Shown: positions 45,457 to 55,045 of the stretch, piece after piece
How the letters are laid out: each line of letters begins with the position of its first letter
Position numbering within the stretch: the first letter of the stretch is position 1
Source of the DNA: Propionivibrio sp.
Lineage (GTDB): Bacteria; Pseudomonadota; Gammaproteobacteria; Burkholderiales; Rhodocyclaceae
Length of the DNA: 64,000 nt
Assembly (NCBI GenBank): GCA_016705685.1
Contig: JADJLB010000001.1
Coordinates: 992,001 to 1,056,000, forward strand
Direction of reading: 5' to 3'
Notes under the pieces: model-generated
The model's input: only the letters and a program-made list of their open reading frames with translations
Told to the model about the DNA's origin: nothing
Databases searched by the model: none
Position numbers and translations under genes: made by a program

Positions 45457-47219
45457 AGTTGAAGTTGATTCTCCTGATTGCACTGCTGACGCTGTTCGTC
45501 AGTGGATGCGCCACGCATCAGAAAACGCCGGGAGCCACGTTCGACCGGATCGGGCAGGAAATGCAGGGCGCCATCGGTTCCAGGGCGAAGGGCGCCGACG
45601 AGGCCTTGAGCCAGGCCATGATGCCGCCCTTGCAGCTTGAGCTTCCGGATTCGGCCAAGAGCGTGGAACCACGGTTCGATCTGGCGGTGAGCAATGCACC
45701 AGCCAGCCAGGTGTTCATGGCGCTGGTGAGCGGAACGCGCTACAGCATGCTGATCGCCCCCGAAGTGGCCGGCAACGTGACGGCCAATCTGAAAAACGTG
45801 ACCGTGCGCGAAGCGCTGGAAACCTTGCGGGAACTGTACGGCTACGAGTTCAAATTTCAGGGAACACGAATTTACATTCAGCCCAACACGATGCAGACAC
45901 GGATATTCCAGATCAATTATCTGGCCGGAAAGCGTCAGGGCCAGTCGGATGTGCGCGTGACATCGAGCTCGATCTCGGCGGTTCATGCGCCAAACACCGG
46001 CGCGACAACGCCAAGCGGGGGTTCGTCTGTGTCGCCGGCGGGAAACTCGGGTTCGACAAGTACCTCGGGTCCACCGAGCAGCCAGATATCGACCACCCAG
46101 ACCAGCGATTTCTGGCACGATCTGAGCACGGCGCTGACGAGTATCGTCGGTAACCAGGACGGGCGTGCGGTGATTGTCAGCCCGGGTTCCGGCGTGGTGC
46201 TGGTCAAGGCGTTCCCTGCGGATATCCGCGCCGTCGAAAACTACTTGCGCATCACCCAGGTCATCGTCGAACGGCAGGTGATGCTGGAAGCCAAGATCAT
46301 CGAAGTGGCGCTCAACGAGGAGTTCCAGGCGGGCGTCAATTGGAACCACTTCGGGGGCAGCAACAACCGCTTTGCCTATGGTACGGCACAGCCGGGATCG
46401 GTCCTCAATACGACAGGCCGGGCCGGTTTCGATTCGTCAAGCGTGGCGCAAAGCGGGGCGGGCGCGATTTCGGCACCTGGCGTAGGAATTTTGCCCGGCG
46501 CCAGCGGGATCGCTGCCGCGACAGCACTGGGCAAAGGGTTTGTCGGGCTGGCCTTTCAGAGCGCCAATTTTGCCGCCTTGTTGAACTTCCTGGAAACGCA
46601 GGGCAACGTTCAAGTGCTGTCGAGCCCGAGAATCGCCACGATCAACAACCAGCAAGCAGTGCTCAAGGTCGGCACCGACGAGTTTTTCGTGACCAACGTG
46701 AGCTCGACGGTCACCTCGTCCGGGACAAGCAACATCACGACGCCGACAATCACCCTGCAGCCCTTCTTTTCCGGCATCGCCCTGGACGTGACGCCGCAGA
46801 TCGACGGCGAGACCAACATCGTCCTGCACATTCATCCGTCGATCAGCGTGGTGACCGAGAAACAGAAGATCGTCGATCTCGGAACGCTGGGAACCTATAC
46901 CTTGCCGCTGGCCAACAGCACGGTCAATGAGACGGACAGTGTCGTGCGCGTGCAGGACGGAAACATCGTCGCCATCGGCGGCCTGATGAAGCAGGAGCAA
47001 TCGTCCGATGCCAACGGCCTGCCGGGAACGACAACGTCTTCCGGGCTCGGCTTGCTGTTCGGGACGCGCAACAGCTATCTGCGGAAACGCGAACTGGTGA
47101 TTCTCATCAAGCCGACCATCATTCACAATGCGTCGAGCTGGAAGGACGATCTGATCGAAACGCAGAGCCGCGTGCAGCAGCTCGACCCGCGCCTGGCGCG
47201 ACCTCAGCCCGCCCAGTGA
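45453..47219 (+). CDS. mshL: MSHA outer-membrane secretin MshL
   Basis: 588-residue lipoprotein secretin through which the pilus leaves the cell. Lipobox LFVSGC at residues 15-20, an STN-like domain (about 75-150, FDLAVSNAPASQVFMALV), a Ser/Thr/Gly-rich linker (about 175-215), an N-domain (VVLVKAFPADIRAVENYL) and the secretin beta-domain (VLSSPRIATINNQQAVLKVG, IALDVTPQIDG, GLLFGTRNSYLRKRELVILI). Complete. Confidence 0.95.
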   Translation: MKLKLILLIALLTLFVSGCATHQKTPGATFDRIGQEMQGAIGSRAKGADEALSQAMMPPLQLELPDSAKSVEPRFDLAVSNAPASQVFMALVSGTRYSMLIAPEVAGNVTANLKNVTVREALETLRELYGYEFKFQGTRIYIQPNTMQTRIFQINYLAGKRQGQSDVRVTSSSISAVHAPNTGATTPSGGSSVSPAGNSGSTSTSGPPSSQISTTQTSDFWHDLSTALTSIVGNQDGRAVIVSPGSGVVLVKAFPADIRAVENYLRITQVIVERQVMLEAKIIEVALNEEFQAGVNWNHFGGSNNRFAYGTAQPGSVLNTTGRAGFDSSSVAQSGAGAISAPGVGILPGASGIAAATALGKGFVGLAFQSANFAALLNFLETQGNVQVLSSPRIATINNQQAVLKVGTDEFFVTNVSSTVTSSGTSNITTPTITLQPFFSGIALDVTPQIDGETNIVLHIHPSISVVTEKQKIVDLGTLGTYTLPLANSTVNETDSVVRVQDGNIVAIGGLMKQEQSSDANGLPGTTTSSGLGLLFGTRNSYLRKRELVILIKPTIIHNASSWKDDLIETQSRVQQLDPRLARPQPAQ

Positions 47220-47244
47220 AACGGCCTGCGCACGGGAGCCCGCG

Positions 47245-48078
47245 TTGTACCTGAAACACTTCGGCCTGAGCGAGCTCCCCTTTGGCATTACGCCGGACAC
47301 CAGTTTCACTTACTCCGTCCAGTATCACCAGGAAGCGCTCAATACGCTGCTCATGGCGCTCTCGGAAGGCGAGGGTTTCGTCAAGATCAGCGGCGAAGTC
47401 GGCACGGGCAAGACCCTGCTCTGCCGCCGCTTGCTGCAAACGCTGGACGATGGCTGGGTAACGGCGTATCTGCCGAATCCCAACCTCGATGCCGACACCC
47501 TGTTCCTGGCGCTGGCCGAGGAACTGGGCATCAAGGATGCCGCTGGCCTCGATCAGTACCACCTGGTGCGGCGGATCAACCATACCCTGCTGGACCATGC
47601 GCGGGCGAAGAAGCGGGTTGTGGTCTGTATCGACGAAGCGCAGGCGATGCCGGTCGCAACGCTGGAAGCGCTGCGCCTGTTGTCCAACCTCGAAACCGAA
47701 AAACGCAAACTGTTGCAGATCGTCCTGTTCGGCCAACCCGAGCTCGACGAAAAACTGCATCGCCCGGAGGTGCGCCAGCTACTCCAACGCATTGCCTTTC
47801 ACTATCGGCTGGGCGGTCTCAAGAAGAACGAAATCGGCCACTACATTGCCCATCGGCTAAGGGTCGCCGGTTACCGGGGCGATGGCCTCTTCTCGCGTGC
47901 CGCATTGCGCGCGCTGCATCGCGCCAGCGGCGGTACGCCCCGCTTGATCAATATTCTGGCGCACAAATCGTTGCTGTCGGTTTTTGGCGAGGGGCGCCAA
48001 CTGGCCAAATTGCGTCATGTCAGGCTGGCGCGCAAGGATACCGAGGGCGCGTGTCGCGCCGGGTGGTTGTGGGGGTGA
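47245..48078 (+). CDS. mshM: MSHA-associated AAA ATPase MshM (ExeA-like)
   Basis: 277 residues, a GspA/ExeA-type ATPase. YLKHFGLSELPFGITPDTSF at the start, Walker A GEVGTGKTLLCRRLL, Walker B VVVCIDEAQAMP, and ASGGTPRLINILAHKSLL near the end. ExeA proteins help secretins assemble through the cell wall, but this one lacks the peptidoglycan-binding extension. TTG start at 47245. Confidence 0.9.
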   Translation: MYLKHFGLSELPFGITPDTSFTYSVQYHQEALNTLLMALSEGEGFVKISGEVGTGKTLLCRRLLQTLDDGWVTAYLPNPNLDADTLFLALAEELGIKDAAGLDQYHLVRRINHTLLDHARAKKRVVVCIDEAQAMPVATLEALRLLSNLETEKRKLLQIVLFGQPELDEKLHRPEVRQLLQRIAFHYRLGGLKKNEIGHYIAHRLRVAGYRGDGLFSRAALRALHRASGGTPRLINILAHKSLLSVFGEGRQLAKLRHVRLARKDTEGACRAGWLWG

Positions 48079-48127
48079 GCGTGGGGGTAAGTGTGCGATT
48101 GAATGTAACTGAGTCGATGGATCGGTC

Positions 48128-49270
48128 ATGAGCCTGATCAACCAGATGCTGCAGGATCTCGATGCGCGGCGGGCCGCGCACGGTGTCGGCACGAAATTGC
48201 CGACCGATGTCCGCCCCCTGCCGAAGCTGGAAACTTCGCGTCTGCCGCTGATTCTGGGCATCGTGTTCCTGCTGGTCGCTGCCGGCGCGTTGGCCTTCTA
48301 TCAGTGGGAGATCAGGCAGGAGGCCGCGATTCCGCAAGGCGCGCCTGTCGCCCCGGCGCTGACTGCGCCGGCACAGCCACCGGCACCTCTGCCGGTGCCG
48401 GTGGCCGTTCCGCAATTGCCTGCCGAACAGGCTTCGCCCGTGGTGCCGCTGCTGCCGGACATGGAGGGCAGCCTGCGACTGGCCGATTCCCTCCGTTTCC
48501 CCTCGGAGCCTAAAAGCGAAGCCAAGCCTGTTGCAGCTACCCAGACCGGGAAGTCGGCAACCGCAGATATGAAGCACGCCGGTGAGGCAAAGAGCAATAA
48601 CACGTCGGCCGGGCTGGATTTTCGCGCGGCGGAAACCGTTATGCCGAAAGCGGCAGGCCAGGCGACCAAAGGCCCGATGATCGAACGAACCGATGCGGCG
48701 GGTTCGCCCCGCGAACGCGTGGAAAACGAATATCGCAAGGCAATTTCCGCCGTCAATCAGGGCCGCGTGGCCGAAGCGCTCGATGGTCTGCGCAACGCGC
48801 TGCGCCTGGACAGTTTGCACGTAGCCTCCCGCCAACTGCTGGTCCGGTTATTGATCGAAGCCAAACGGCCGGATGAGGCCGCGCAGGTGCTGCAGGACGG
48901 GCTGCAGGGGCAGCCGGCGCAGATCGGTTGGGCCATGAGTCTGGCGCGTTTGCAAGCGGATCGCGGCGATCTTGCGGGCGCCTGGCAGACGCTCGATCAA
49001 ACTTCGCCGGCCGCGGGCAGCAATGCCGATTATCAGGGCTTCATGGCGCACGTGCTGCAACGCCTGGGGCGGAACAAGGAAGCGGCTAAACACTTTCAGA
49101 CGGCGGCGCGTTTGGCACCGGGCGACGGCCGCTGGTGGCTCGGTCTGGGCTTGACGCTGGAGGCCGACGGCAACGCCGGCGAAGCCCGGGAAATGTTTCT
49201 TCGCGCCAGGCAAAGCGGCAATCTCGGGCCAGAATTGATCGCGCTGATCGAGCAGAAGCTGCACCACTAG
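48128..49270 (+). CDS. mshN: MSHA biogenesis TPR protein MshN
   Basis: 380 residues: cytosolic head MSLINQMLQDLDARRAAHG, a membrane helix (LPLILGIVFLLVAAGALAF), a Pro/Ala-rich spacer (about 70-180) and TPR repeats from about 200 to the end (VENEYRKAISAVNQGRVAEAL, WWLGLGLTLEADGNAGEA). The head sequence is typical of MshN. Last pilus gene, followed at once by a palindromic element. Confidence 0.88.
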   Translation: MSLINQMLQDLDARRAAHGVGTKLPTDVRPLPKLETSRLPLILGIVFLLVAAGALAFYQWEIRQEAAIPQGAPVAPALTAPAQPPAPLPVPVAVPQLPAEQASPVVPLLPDMEGSLRLADSLRFPSEPKSEAKPVAATQTGKSATADMKHAGEAKSNNTSAGLDFRAAETVMPKAAGQATKGPMIERTDAAGSPRERVENEYRKAISAVNQGRVAEALDGLRNALRLDSLHVASRQLLVRLLIEAKRPDEAAQVLQDGLQGQPAQIGWAMSLARLQADRGDLAGAWQTLDQTSPAAGSNADYQGFMAHVLQRLGRNKEAAKHFQTAARLAPGDGRWWLGLGLTLEADGNAGEAREMFLRARQSGNLGPELIALIEQKLHH

Positions 49271-49430
49271 TACCTCAACCCATAAATTTCGCTATGTTCG
49301 ACACGTCCCGCATCACCGACTGCTTTGTCGCTCATCCTCGCCATAGCTACGGCTATGGCTGCGGTTCGCTTCGTGCACTCGGCGCGCGGATACGTGCCTC
49401 GGCATGTACGCAAACTTATGGGTTGAGGTA
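49271..49430. mobile_element. MITE-like palindromic element with 15-bp terminal inverted repeats
   Basis: A 160-bp stretch bounded by TACCTCAACCCATAA (49271-49285) and its exact complement TTATGGGTTGAGGTA (49416-49430). Inner parts also pair imperfectly, and the centre is CCATAGC-TACG-GCTATGG (a short perfect hairpin near 49341-49358). Both ends finish in TA, as expected if an IS630/Tc1-type transposase duplicated a TA target, though TA could also be part of the repeat. It carries no gene and separates convergent mshN and comF, where it may also act as terminator. Confidence 0.65.
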
Positions 49431-49435
49431 CGAGC

Positions 49436-50107
49436 CTACATGGGTTTGGGTATTGCCCGGGCGACGACGAGCAGCGTAATTTCGGCCGCGCCATGCAGTT
49501 TGAGGGTGCGTGCGCACTCGTCCAGCGAAGCGCCGCTGGTCATGACATCATCAACCAGAATCACCCGCTTCCCCGTGCAATCCGTAGAACAATGGAATGC
49601 GCCGCGAATGTTCTTCACGCGGTCGCGCCAGTCCAGATGGGCCTGGGCCGGCGTGTTCCGCGTGCGGGTGCAGCTCGTCGTATCGATCGGCAGTCCCAAT
49701 GCGGCGCCGACCGGGCGAGCGAGTTCCAGCGCCTGGTTGAAGCCGCGTTCGCGCAGGCGCTGCGGGTGCAGAGGCAGAGGGATGATGACATCGGCCGCAA
49801 TGTTCCGGCTCAGGGCCGCCAGTTGTCGCCCGATGTAGGCGCCAAGCGCCAGGCGATGTCCGTATTTGAACGATTGAATCAGTTTGTCTACGGGAAAGTC
49901 ATAGTGGTAAGCGGCAAGCGTGGCGTCGTAATGGGGTGGCTTGGCGAGGCAGCGACCGCAAATTTCGCCGAAGGATGTTGGAACGGCGCAGCGCGGACAA
50001 CGCATTTCGTCCAGCCGCCTGAGTTCGGCGGCGCAGTCGCCACATAAGAGACTGTCCGCACTGTTTGCCGCGCACAACAGGCAATCCTGTTCCAGCAAGC
50101 GGCCCAT
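49436..50107 (-). CDS. comF: ComF-family phosphoribosyltransferase-like protein
   Basis: About 223 residues. An N-terminal zinc ribbon (CLLCAANSADSLLCGDC and CPRCAVPTSFGEICGRC) precedes a type I phosphoribosyltransferase domain with the PRPP loop RVILVDDVMTSGAS. Needed for DNA uptake in some bacteria; the biochemical role is uncertain. The start is uncertain: the ATG at 50107 gives a length like E. coli GntX, but the frame is open to 50254, overlapping the bioB start. Divergent from bioB. Confidence 0.87.
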   Translation of the reverse strand: MGRLLEQDCLLCAANSADSLLCGDCAAELRRLDEMRCPRCAVPTSFGEICGRCLAKPPHYDATLAAYHYDFPVDKLIQSFKYGHRLALGAYIGRQLAALSRNIAADVIIPLPLHPQRLRERGFNQALELARPVGAALGLPIDTTSCTRTRNTPAQAHLDWRDRVKNIRGAFHCSTDCTGKRVILVDDVMTSGASLDECARTLKLHGAAEITLLVVARAIPKPM

Positions 50108-50252
50108 ACCGCGTTTGAGCTGACGCGCCAGGCCGATGAGTCTGGTCTTCAAGCCCGTTTTTTGGGTTAATATCGGCCATTCCGAATCGCGCCTGACCGG
50201 TTCGTGTCCATCTGCCTCTTGTTTGTTTTCCTTTTTCCGGTAGGTTTTGCTC

Positions 50253-51242
50253 ATGAATACAATCTCTCCAGCGGTTGCGCTGACCCCCGATACTTCGGCC
50301 CCGGTCCGTTCGGCAAAGTGGACTGTCTCTCAAGTTGAAGCGCTTTACCAGATGCCTTTGATGGATCTGCTGTATCGCGCACAGCAGGTGCATCGCGAGA
50401 ACTTCGATCCCAACGCGGTACAACGTTCGACGCTGATCTCGATCAAGACTGGCGGTTGCTCGGAGGATTGCAGTTACTGTTCGCAGTCGGCACGATACCA
50501 GACCGAAACCGACCGCGAAGCGCTGATGCAGGTTGAGGACGTTCTGGCCGCCGCCAGGGAGGCCAAGGCCAAAGGGGCTTCGCGTTTCTGCATGGGCGCC
50601 GCCTGGCGTGGCCCGAAGGAAAAGGAGCTCGAGGTGGTCACGAGAATGATCCGCGAGGTCAAGTCGCTTGGCCTGGAAACCTGCGTGACCCTCGGCATGC
50701 TGAAAGAAGGCCAGGCCGGTCAGCTCAAGGAGGCCGGACTCGACTATTACAATCACAATCTGGACACCGATGCCGAGTTTTATGGCCAGGTGATCACCAC
50801 GCACAAGCACGCCGATCGCGTCGACACGATTGCGCAGGTACGTCAAGCGGGTATCAAGGTGTGTTCCGGTGGCATTCTCGGCATGGGCGAATCGCGCAGG
50901 AATCGTGCCGCGATGGTGGCCCAGTTGGCCAATCTGAATCCTCCTCCCGAATCGGTGCCGATCAACAATCTGGTGGCTATACCGGGTACGCCACTGGCCA
51001 AGACCGAACAGATCGATAATTTTGAATTCGTGCGCACCATCGCCGCCGCACGCATCACCATGCCAAACAGCTTCGTCCGGCTATCAGCCGGTCGCGAGGC
51101 GATGTCCGACGAGATGCAGGCGATGTGTTTCTTCGCTGGCGCCAACTCGATTTTTTATTGCGACAAGTTGCTGACGACGAGCAATCCGGGAATTGACCGC
51201 GATCAGGCGCTGTTCGACAAGCTCGGTTTGCGTCCGATCTGA
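50253..51242 (+). CDS. bioB: Biotin synthase BioB
   Basis: Radical SAM enzyme inserting sulfur into dethiobiotin. 329 residues. The radical SAM cluster motif [11 protein letters not shown] is intact, and [30 protein letters not shown] and the active-site-lining RLSAGREAM follow, including the residues around the second [2Fe-2S] cluster. GGTAGG lies eight bases before the ATG at 50253. bioC follows six bases after its stop. Confidence 0.97.
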   Translation: MNTISPAVALTPDTSAPVRSAKWTVSQVEALYQMPLMDLLYRAQQVHRENFDPNAVQRSTLISIKTGGCSEDCSYCSQSARYQTETDREALMQVEDVLAAAREAKAKGASRFCMGAAWRGPKEKELEVVTRMIREVKSLGLETCVTLGMLKEGQAGQLKEAGLDYYNHNLDTDAEFYGQVITTHKHADRVDTIAQVRQAGIKVCSGGILGMGESRRNRAAMVAQLANLNPPPESVPINNLVAIPGTPLAKTEQIDNFEFVRTIAAARITMPNSFVRLSAGREAMSDEMQAMCFFAGANSIFYCDKLLTTSNPGIDRDQALFDKLGLRPI

Positions 51243-51248
51243 TGGCCT

Positions 51249-52133
51249 GTGAGCGCGCCGGCGCCGTTCGTTGATTCGCGGCAGGTAAGGCGTAATTTCG
51301 CGCGTGCGGCGGCAGACTACGATGCCGCCGCCGTGTTGCCGCGCGAGGTGGGCAGCCGCATGCTCGAACGGCTCGACTATGTCCGGATCGAGCCCCGGCA
51401 AGTGCTGGATCTGGGCTGCGGTACCGGCCTCAGCCTGACGGCGCTCAGCGAACGCTACCCGAAGTCCCTGGTGCTCGGCGCCGACGCCTGCGAGGCCATG
51501 TTGCTGGCCGGCCGCCGGCGACGTTCGAAATCGCGCTGGCTGTTTCCTTTTCTGCACAAGGGGAACGCGCTGGTTTCGGCCGACGCGCTCGCCTTGCCCT
51601 TCAAGCCGGGTTCGATGGAGTTGGTCTGGTCGAATCTGATGCTGCACTGGCTGGACGATCCTTTGCGAGCGTTTCGCGAGATGCATCGCGTTCTGGATGT
51701 CGGTGGTTTGCTGATGTTTTCGACTCTGGGGCCGGATACCTTGAAGGAATTGCGCGAAAGCTTTTCCGACGGTCATGCGCACACCCAGCGGTTTGCCGAC
51801 ATGCACGATTATGGCGATATGCTTCTTGACTGCGGCTTCGCCGATCCGGTGATGGATGTGGAGGTGCTGACCCTGACTTACACCAGCCTCGACGATCTTT
51901 TCCGCGATTTGCGTCAAAACGGCGCGGCCTGCGCCATGCAATCCAGATGTCATGGTCTGACCGGACGCTCGGCCTGGCTCTCGGCGCGAGCCGCGTACGA
52001 AAAGCGCGCCCGGGACGGCCGCTTGCCGGCGACCTTCGAGGTGGTTTATGGGCACGCCTGGAAGACACAGGCCAGAAAGACCCCGGACGGGAGTGCGATC
52101 GTCCGATTCGACCCCAAGCAACGGCTACGCTAG
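51249..52133 (+). CDS. bioC: Malonyl-ACP O-methyltransferase BioC
   Basis: SAM-dependent methyltransferase of 294 residues opening pimeloyl-ACP synthesis by methylating malonyl-ACP. RQVRRNFARAAADYDAAA at the start, SAM motif VLDLGCGTGLSLTAL, SNLMLHWLDDP and LMFSTLGPDTLKELR are BioC hallmarks. GTG start at 51249. It forms a two-gene unit with bioB; other bio genes are outside the window. Confidence 0.94.
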   Translation: MSAPAPFVDSRQVRRNFARAAADYDAAAVLPREVGSRMLERLDYVRIEPRQVLDLGCGTGLSLTALSERYPKSLVLGADACEAMLLAGRRRRSKSRWLFPFLHKGNALVSADALALPFKPGSMELVWSNLMLHWLDDPLRAFREMHRVLDVGGLLMFSTLGPDTLKELRESFSDGHAHTQRFADMHDYGDMLLDCGFADPVMDVEVLTLTYTSLDDLFRDLRQNGAACAMQSRCHGLTGRSAWLSARAAYEKRARDGRLPATFEVVYGHAWKTQARKTPDGSAIVRFDPKQRLR

Positions 52134-52208
52134 CCCCGGTGAATTTGTTATGATTTGCCGCTTGCCCTTCCGATTTACCGATTTTTCAATCCCAGGCAGG
52201 AACCCATC

Positions 52209-53861
52209 ATGCTGAAAAAACTCGCTTCATTCGCCGGAGTCAATGGCCCGGTAGTCACCATCGTCATGGACGGTTACGGCATTCCCAAGTCCGAGGCCGG
52301 CAGCGCCATTGCCGCCGCGAGGAAGCCAACGCTCGACAAGCTCTTTGCCAACTATCCCAATATCACGCTGCGCGCTCACGGTACGGCAGTCGGGATGCCG
52401 TCCGATGACGACATGGGAAATTCCGAAGTCGGTCACAACGCCATCGGTGCCGGTCAGGTATACAGCCAGGGGGCTTCACTGGTCGCCAATGCGATCGCCA
52501 GCGGAGCGATCTGGAAGGGCGAGGCCTGGCAGCAGATCGTGGCTGGCGCCAAGGCGGGCGCTAACGGAAAATCGGGTGCCATACATTTCATCGGCCTGTT
52601 CTCGGACGGTAACGTGCATAGCCACAACGACCATCTGAAAGCGATGGTGCAGCGTGCCAAGGAAGAGGGGGTTAAGGCGGTGCGCATTCACGCGCTTCTC
52701 GACGGCCGCGATGTGCCGGAAACCAGCGCGCTGGAATACGTCGAGCCCTTTGAGGCTTTCCTCGCGGAAACCAGCACGGGCGGATTCGATGCGCGGATCG
52801 CGTCGGGCGGTGGGCGCATGAATATCACCATGGACCGCTACGATGCCAACTGGAACATGGTGGATAAAGGCTGGCATACCCACATACTCGGCGAGGGCGA
52901 TCAATTCGCCAGCGCATCGGAAGCGGTGAAGGCTTTGCGCCTGACGTTCCCGGGGACCATCGATCAGGACCTGCCGCCTTTTGTCATCGCCGAGGGTGGC
53001 CGGCCGGTCGGAACGATCGAGGATGGCGATTCCGTGGTCTTCTACAATTTCCGCGGCGATCGCGCGATTGAAATCACCCGAGCCTTCGAGGAAGACGGTT
53101 TTAACAAGTTCGACCGCGTGCGTCTGCCGAAAGTGACTTATGCTGGAATGCTGCAATATGACGGGGACCTCAAGTTGCCCAAGCGGTTTCTGGTCGATCC
53201 GCCAGCGATCATGGATACCTCGGGCGAGTGGTTTGCCAAGGGCGGTATTACGCAGTTTGCCTGCTCCGAGACGCAGAAATTCGGTCATGTGACCTACTTC
53301 TGGAATGGCAACCGCTCAGGAAAATTCGAGGGCGAAACCTATCAGGAAGTGCCGAGCGACGTAGTGCCCTTCGAGCAACGCCCGTGGATGAAGGCGGCCG
53401 AAATTGCCGACGCAATGATTGCGGCGTTGAAGAGCGGCAAGTTCAGAACCCTGCGCTGCAATTTCGCCAATGGCGACATGGTCGGGCACACGGGAAATTT
53501 CCGCGCCGCAACCATGTCGATCGAGGCGGTGGATCTGGAACTCGCGCGCATCCTGCCGGTGATCGACGAGATGGGTGGGGTGGCGCTGATTACCGCGGAT
53601 CATGGTAATGCCGATGAGATGTACGAGCTGGACAAGAAAACCAAGCAACCGGCGCAGAACAAGGACGGTTCCTTCAAGGCCAAGACCGCGCACACCTTGA
53701 ACCCGGTTCCGTTGATTCTTTACGACAATGTTTCGGGTGGCCGGCTTGGCCTGAAACAGAGTGCCACCGCCGGGCTGTCCAATCTGGCGGCCACGACGGC
53801 GAATCTTCTCGGCCTGGAAAAGCACGAAAAATGGGACGAGAGCTTGCTGGTGATCAAGTAG
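52209..53861 (+). CDS. gpmI: Cofactor-independent phosphoglycerate mutase GpmI
   Basis: Interconverts 3- and 2-phosphoglycerate using two Mn2+. 550 residues. The catalytic Ser is in DDMGNSEVGHNAIGAG, metal ligands in VMDGYG, DGRDVPETSA and ITADHGNADEM, and FYNFRGDRAIEI is present. AGGA about eight bases before the ATG at 52209. A clear intrinsic terminator follows. The spread of metal ligands is complete, so the enzyme should be active. Confidence 0.96.
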   Translation: MLKKLASFAGVNGPVVTIVMDGYGIPKSEAGSAIAAARKPTLDKLFANYPNITLRAHGTAVGMPSDDDMGNSEVGHNAIGAGQVYSQGASLVANAIASGAIWKGEAWQQIVAGAKAGANGKSGAIHFIGLFSDGNVHSHNDHLKAMVQRAKEEGVKAVRIHALLDGRDVPETSALEYVEPFEAFLAETSTGGFDARIASGGGRMNITMDRYDANWNMVDKGWHTHILGEGDQFASASEAVKALRLTFPGTIDQDLPPFVIAEGGRPVGTIEDGDSVVFYNFRGDRAIEITRAFEEDGFNKFDRVRLPKVTYAGMLQYDGDLKLPKRFLVDPPAIMDTSGEWFAKGGITQFACSETQKFGHVTYFWNGNRSGKFEGETYQEVPSDVVPFEQRPWMKAAEIADAMIAALKSGKFRTLRCNFANGDMVGHTGNFRAATMSIEAVDLELARILPVIDEMGGVALITADHGNADEMYELDKKTKQPAQNKDGSFKAKTAHTLNPVPLILYDNVSGGRLGLKQSATAGLSNLAATTANLLGLEKHEKWDESLLVIK

Positions 53862-53890
53862 TCGCCGACAGGCGAGGCAAGAGCGACACC

Positions 53891-53920
53891 AAAGAGCAGG
53901 GAAACCTGCTCTTTGTTTTT
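53891..53920 (+). terminator. Intrinsic terminator of gpmI
   Basis: A perfect 10-bp stem, AAAGAGCAGG (53891-53900) and CCTGCTCTTT (53905-53914), with a GAAA tetraloop, followed by GTTTTT. This is a textbook Rho-independent terminator 30 bases after the gpmI stop, and it also separates gpmI from the convergent CBS gene. Confidence 0.93.
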
Positions 53921-53930
53921 GGCCTGACGA

Positions 53931-54362
53931 TCAACTGGAGATGTAGCTTTCCAGTTGATCGATGATGAACTGCTGTTGGCTGATCATTTCCTTGACCATG
54001 TCGCCAATCGAAATGATACCCACGACCAGACCTTCGTCGTCGAGGACTGGCAAATGGCGGAAGTGCTTTTCCGACATGATCGCTAGGCACTGCTCGACGG
54101 TGTGATTCATCGTCACGGAGATCACCTTGTCGGTCATGATGTCGCTGACTTTCGTGTACACGGATACCTTGCCTTGCAGGATCACCTTGCGCGCATAATC
54201 GCGCTCGGAGAACATGCCTGCCAGACGCAGTCCGTCCAGGACAATTAGCGCCCCGACGTCATGCTCGGCCATGATTTCAAGTGCATGGAGTACCGTATCC
54301 TTGGGAGAGACCGTGGCCAGTTTCTTGCTCTTGCTCTCAATGAGTTGTTTGAGTGTTTTCAT
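53931..54362 (-). CDS. CBS-domain pair protein
   Basis: 143 residues made of two CBS motifs in tandem (Bateman module): VSPKDTVLHALEIMAEHDVG and MTDKVISVTMNHTVEQCLAI, the latter followed by FRHLPVLDDEGLVVGIISIGD. Such stand-alone modules usually bind adenine nucleotides. AAGGA seven bases before the ATG. No partner enzyme is adjacent, so the target is unknown. Confidence 0.9.
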   Translation of the reverse strand: MKTLKQLIESKSKKLATVSPKDTVLHALEIMAEHDVGALIVLDGLRLAGMFSERDYARKVILQGKVSVYTKVSDIMTDKVISVTMNHTVEQCLAIMSEKHFRHLPVLDDEGLVVGIISIGDMVKEMISQQQFIIDQLESYISS

Positions 54363-54409
54363 GGAGCGTCCTTTTGAGTGAGGTAAGACAAGGTTTTGTC
54401 TGGAACTAT

Positions 54410-55045
54410 TCAGCGCAGACCGGCAGCGTAATCGGCAACCGCTTTGATCTGCTTGTCGGAAAGCTTTTCGGCAATGCTGCGCATCATCATCTCTGGATCG
54501 TTTGACCGATCCTCGCTACGAAAGTTTTTCAACTGGCTTTCAGTGTACTCGGCATATTGCCCCGCAAGGCGCGGATACTGTGCCGGAACGCCGGCACCGG
54601 CAGGCCCATGGCACCCCGCGCAAGCCGGAATGCCTCGTTCAAAGTCGCCCTTGCGCCAGAGGCTCTTGCCCGCTTCAACCAGTTTGGCGTCGGCAGAAGT
54701 CGCCGGTTTCATTTTTTGCTGCGAGAAGTAGACGGCCAGGTTTTTCATGTCGTCGATACTCAGCGCGGCAGTCATGCCGGACATGATGGGATTGTTGCGC
54801 ACGGCGGGCTTGCCGTCCTCGGATTTGAATTGGGTAAGTTGCTTGAACAAATAAGCCGAACCCTGACCGGCCAGAATGGGGTTGGCCGAAATCGGGCTGT
54901 TGCCGTCGGCGCCGTGACAGCCGACGCATACCGTTTCGGCAATCGTTTTGGCCTTGGCCAGATTGGGTTTGACTGCCGTTTCTTCGGCCGCAAAGGCGGA
55001 AACGCTGGTGGCCATGAAAACTGCCAGTGCTGCGATGCGAATCAT
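54410..55045 (-). CDS. Diheme cytochrome c4
   Basis: 211 residues with a signal peptide (ALAVFMATSVSAFA) and two class I cytochrome c domains in tandem, each with CxxCH (CVGCHGADGN and CAGCHGPAGAG) and a distal Met (NPIMSGMTAAL; DPEMMMRSIA). Periplasmic electron carrier, probably to a terminal oxidase. AGGAG seven bases before the ATG. Divergent from engB, an arrangement common in Betaproteobacteria. Confidence 0.93.
   Translation of the reverse strand: MIRIAALAVFMATSVSAFAAEETAVKPNLAKAKTIAETVCVGCHGADGNSPISANPILAGQGSAYLFKQLTQFKSEDGKPAVRNNPIMSGMTAALSIDDMKNLAVYFSQQKMKPATSADAKLVEAGKSLWRKGDFERGIPACAGCHGPAGAGVPAQYPRLAGQYAEYTESQLKNFRSEDRSNDPEMMMRSIAEKLSDKQIKAVADYAAGLR

Noticed and set aside
45021-46349. 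442-codon open frame on the minus strand opposite mshJ-mshL
   Set aside because: It is antisense to three recognised pilus genes and its translation has no recognisable domain; Arg/His-rich composition is typical of shadow frames.
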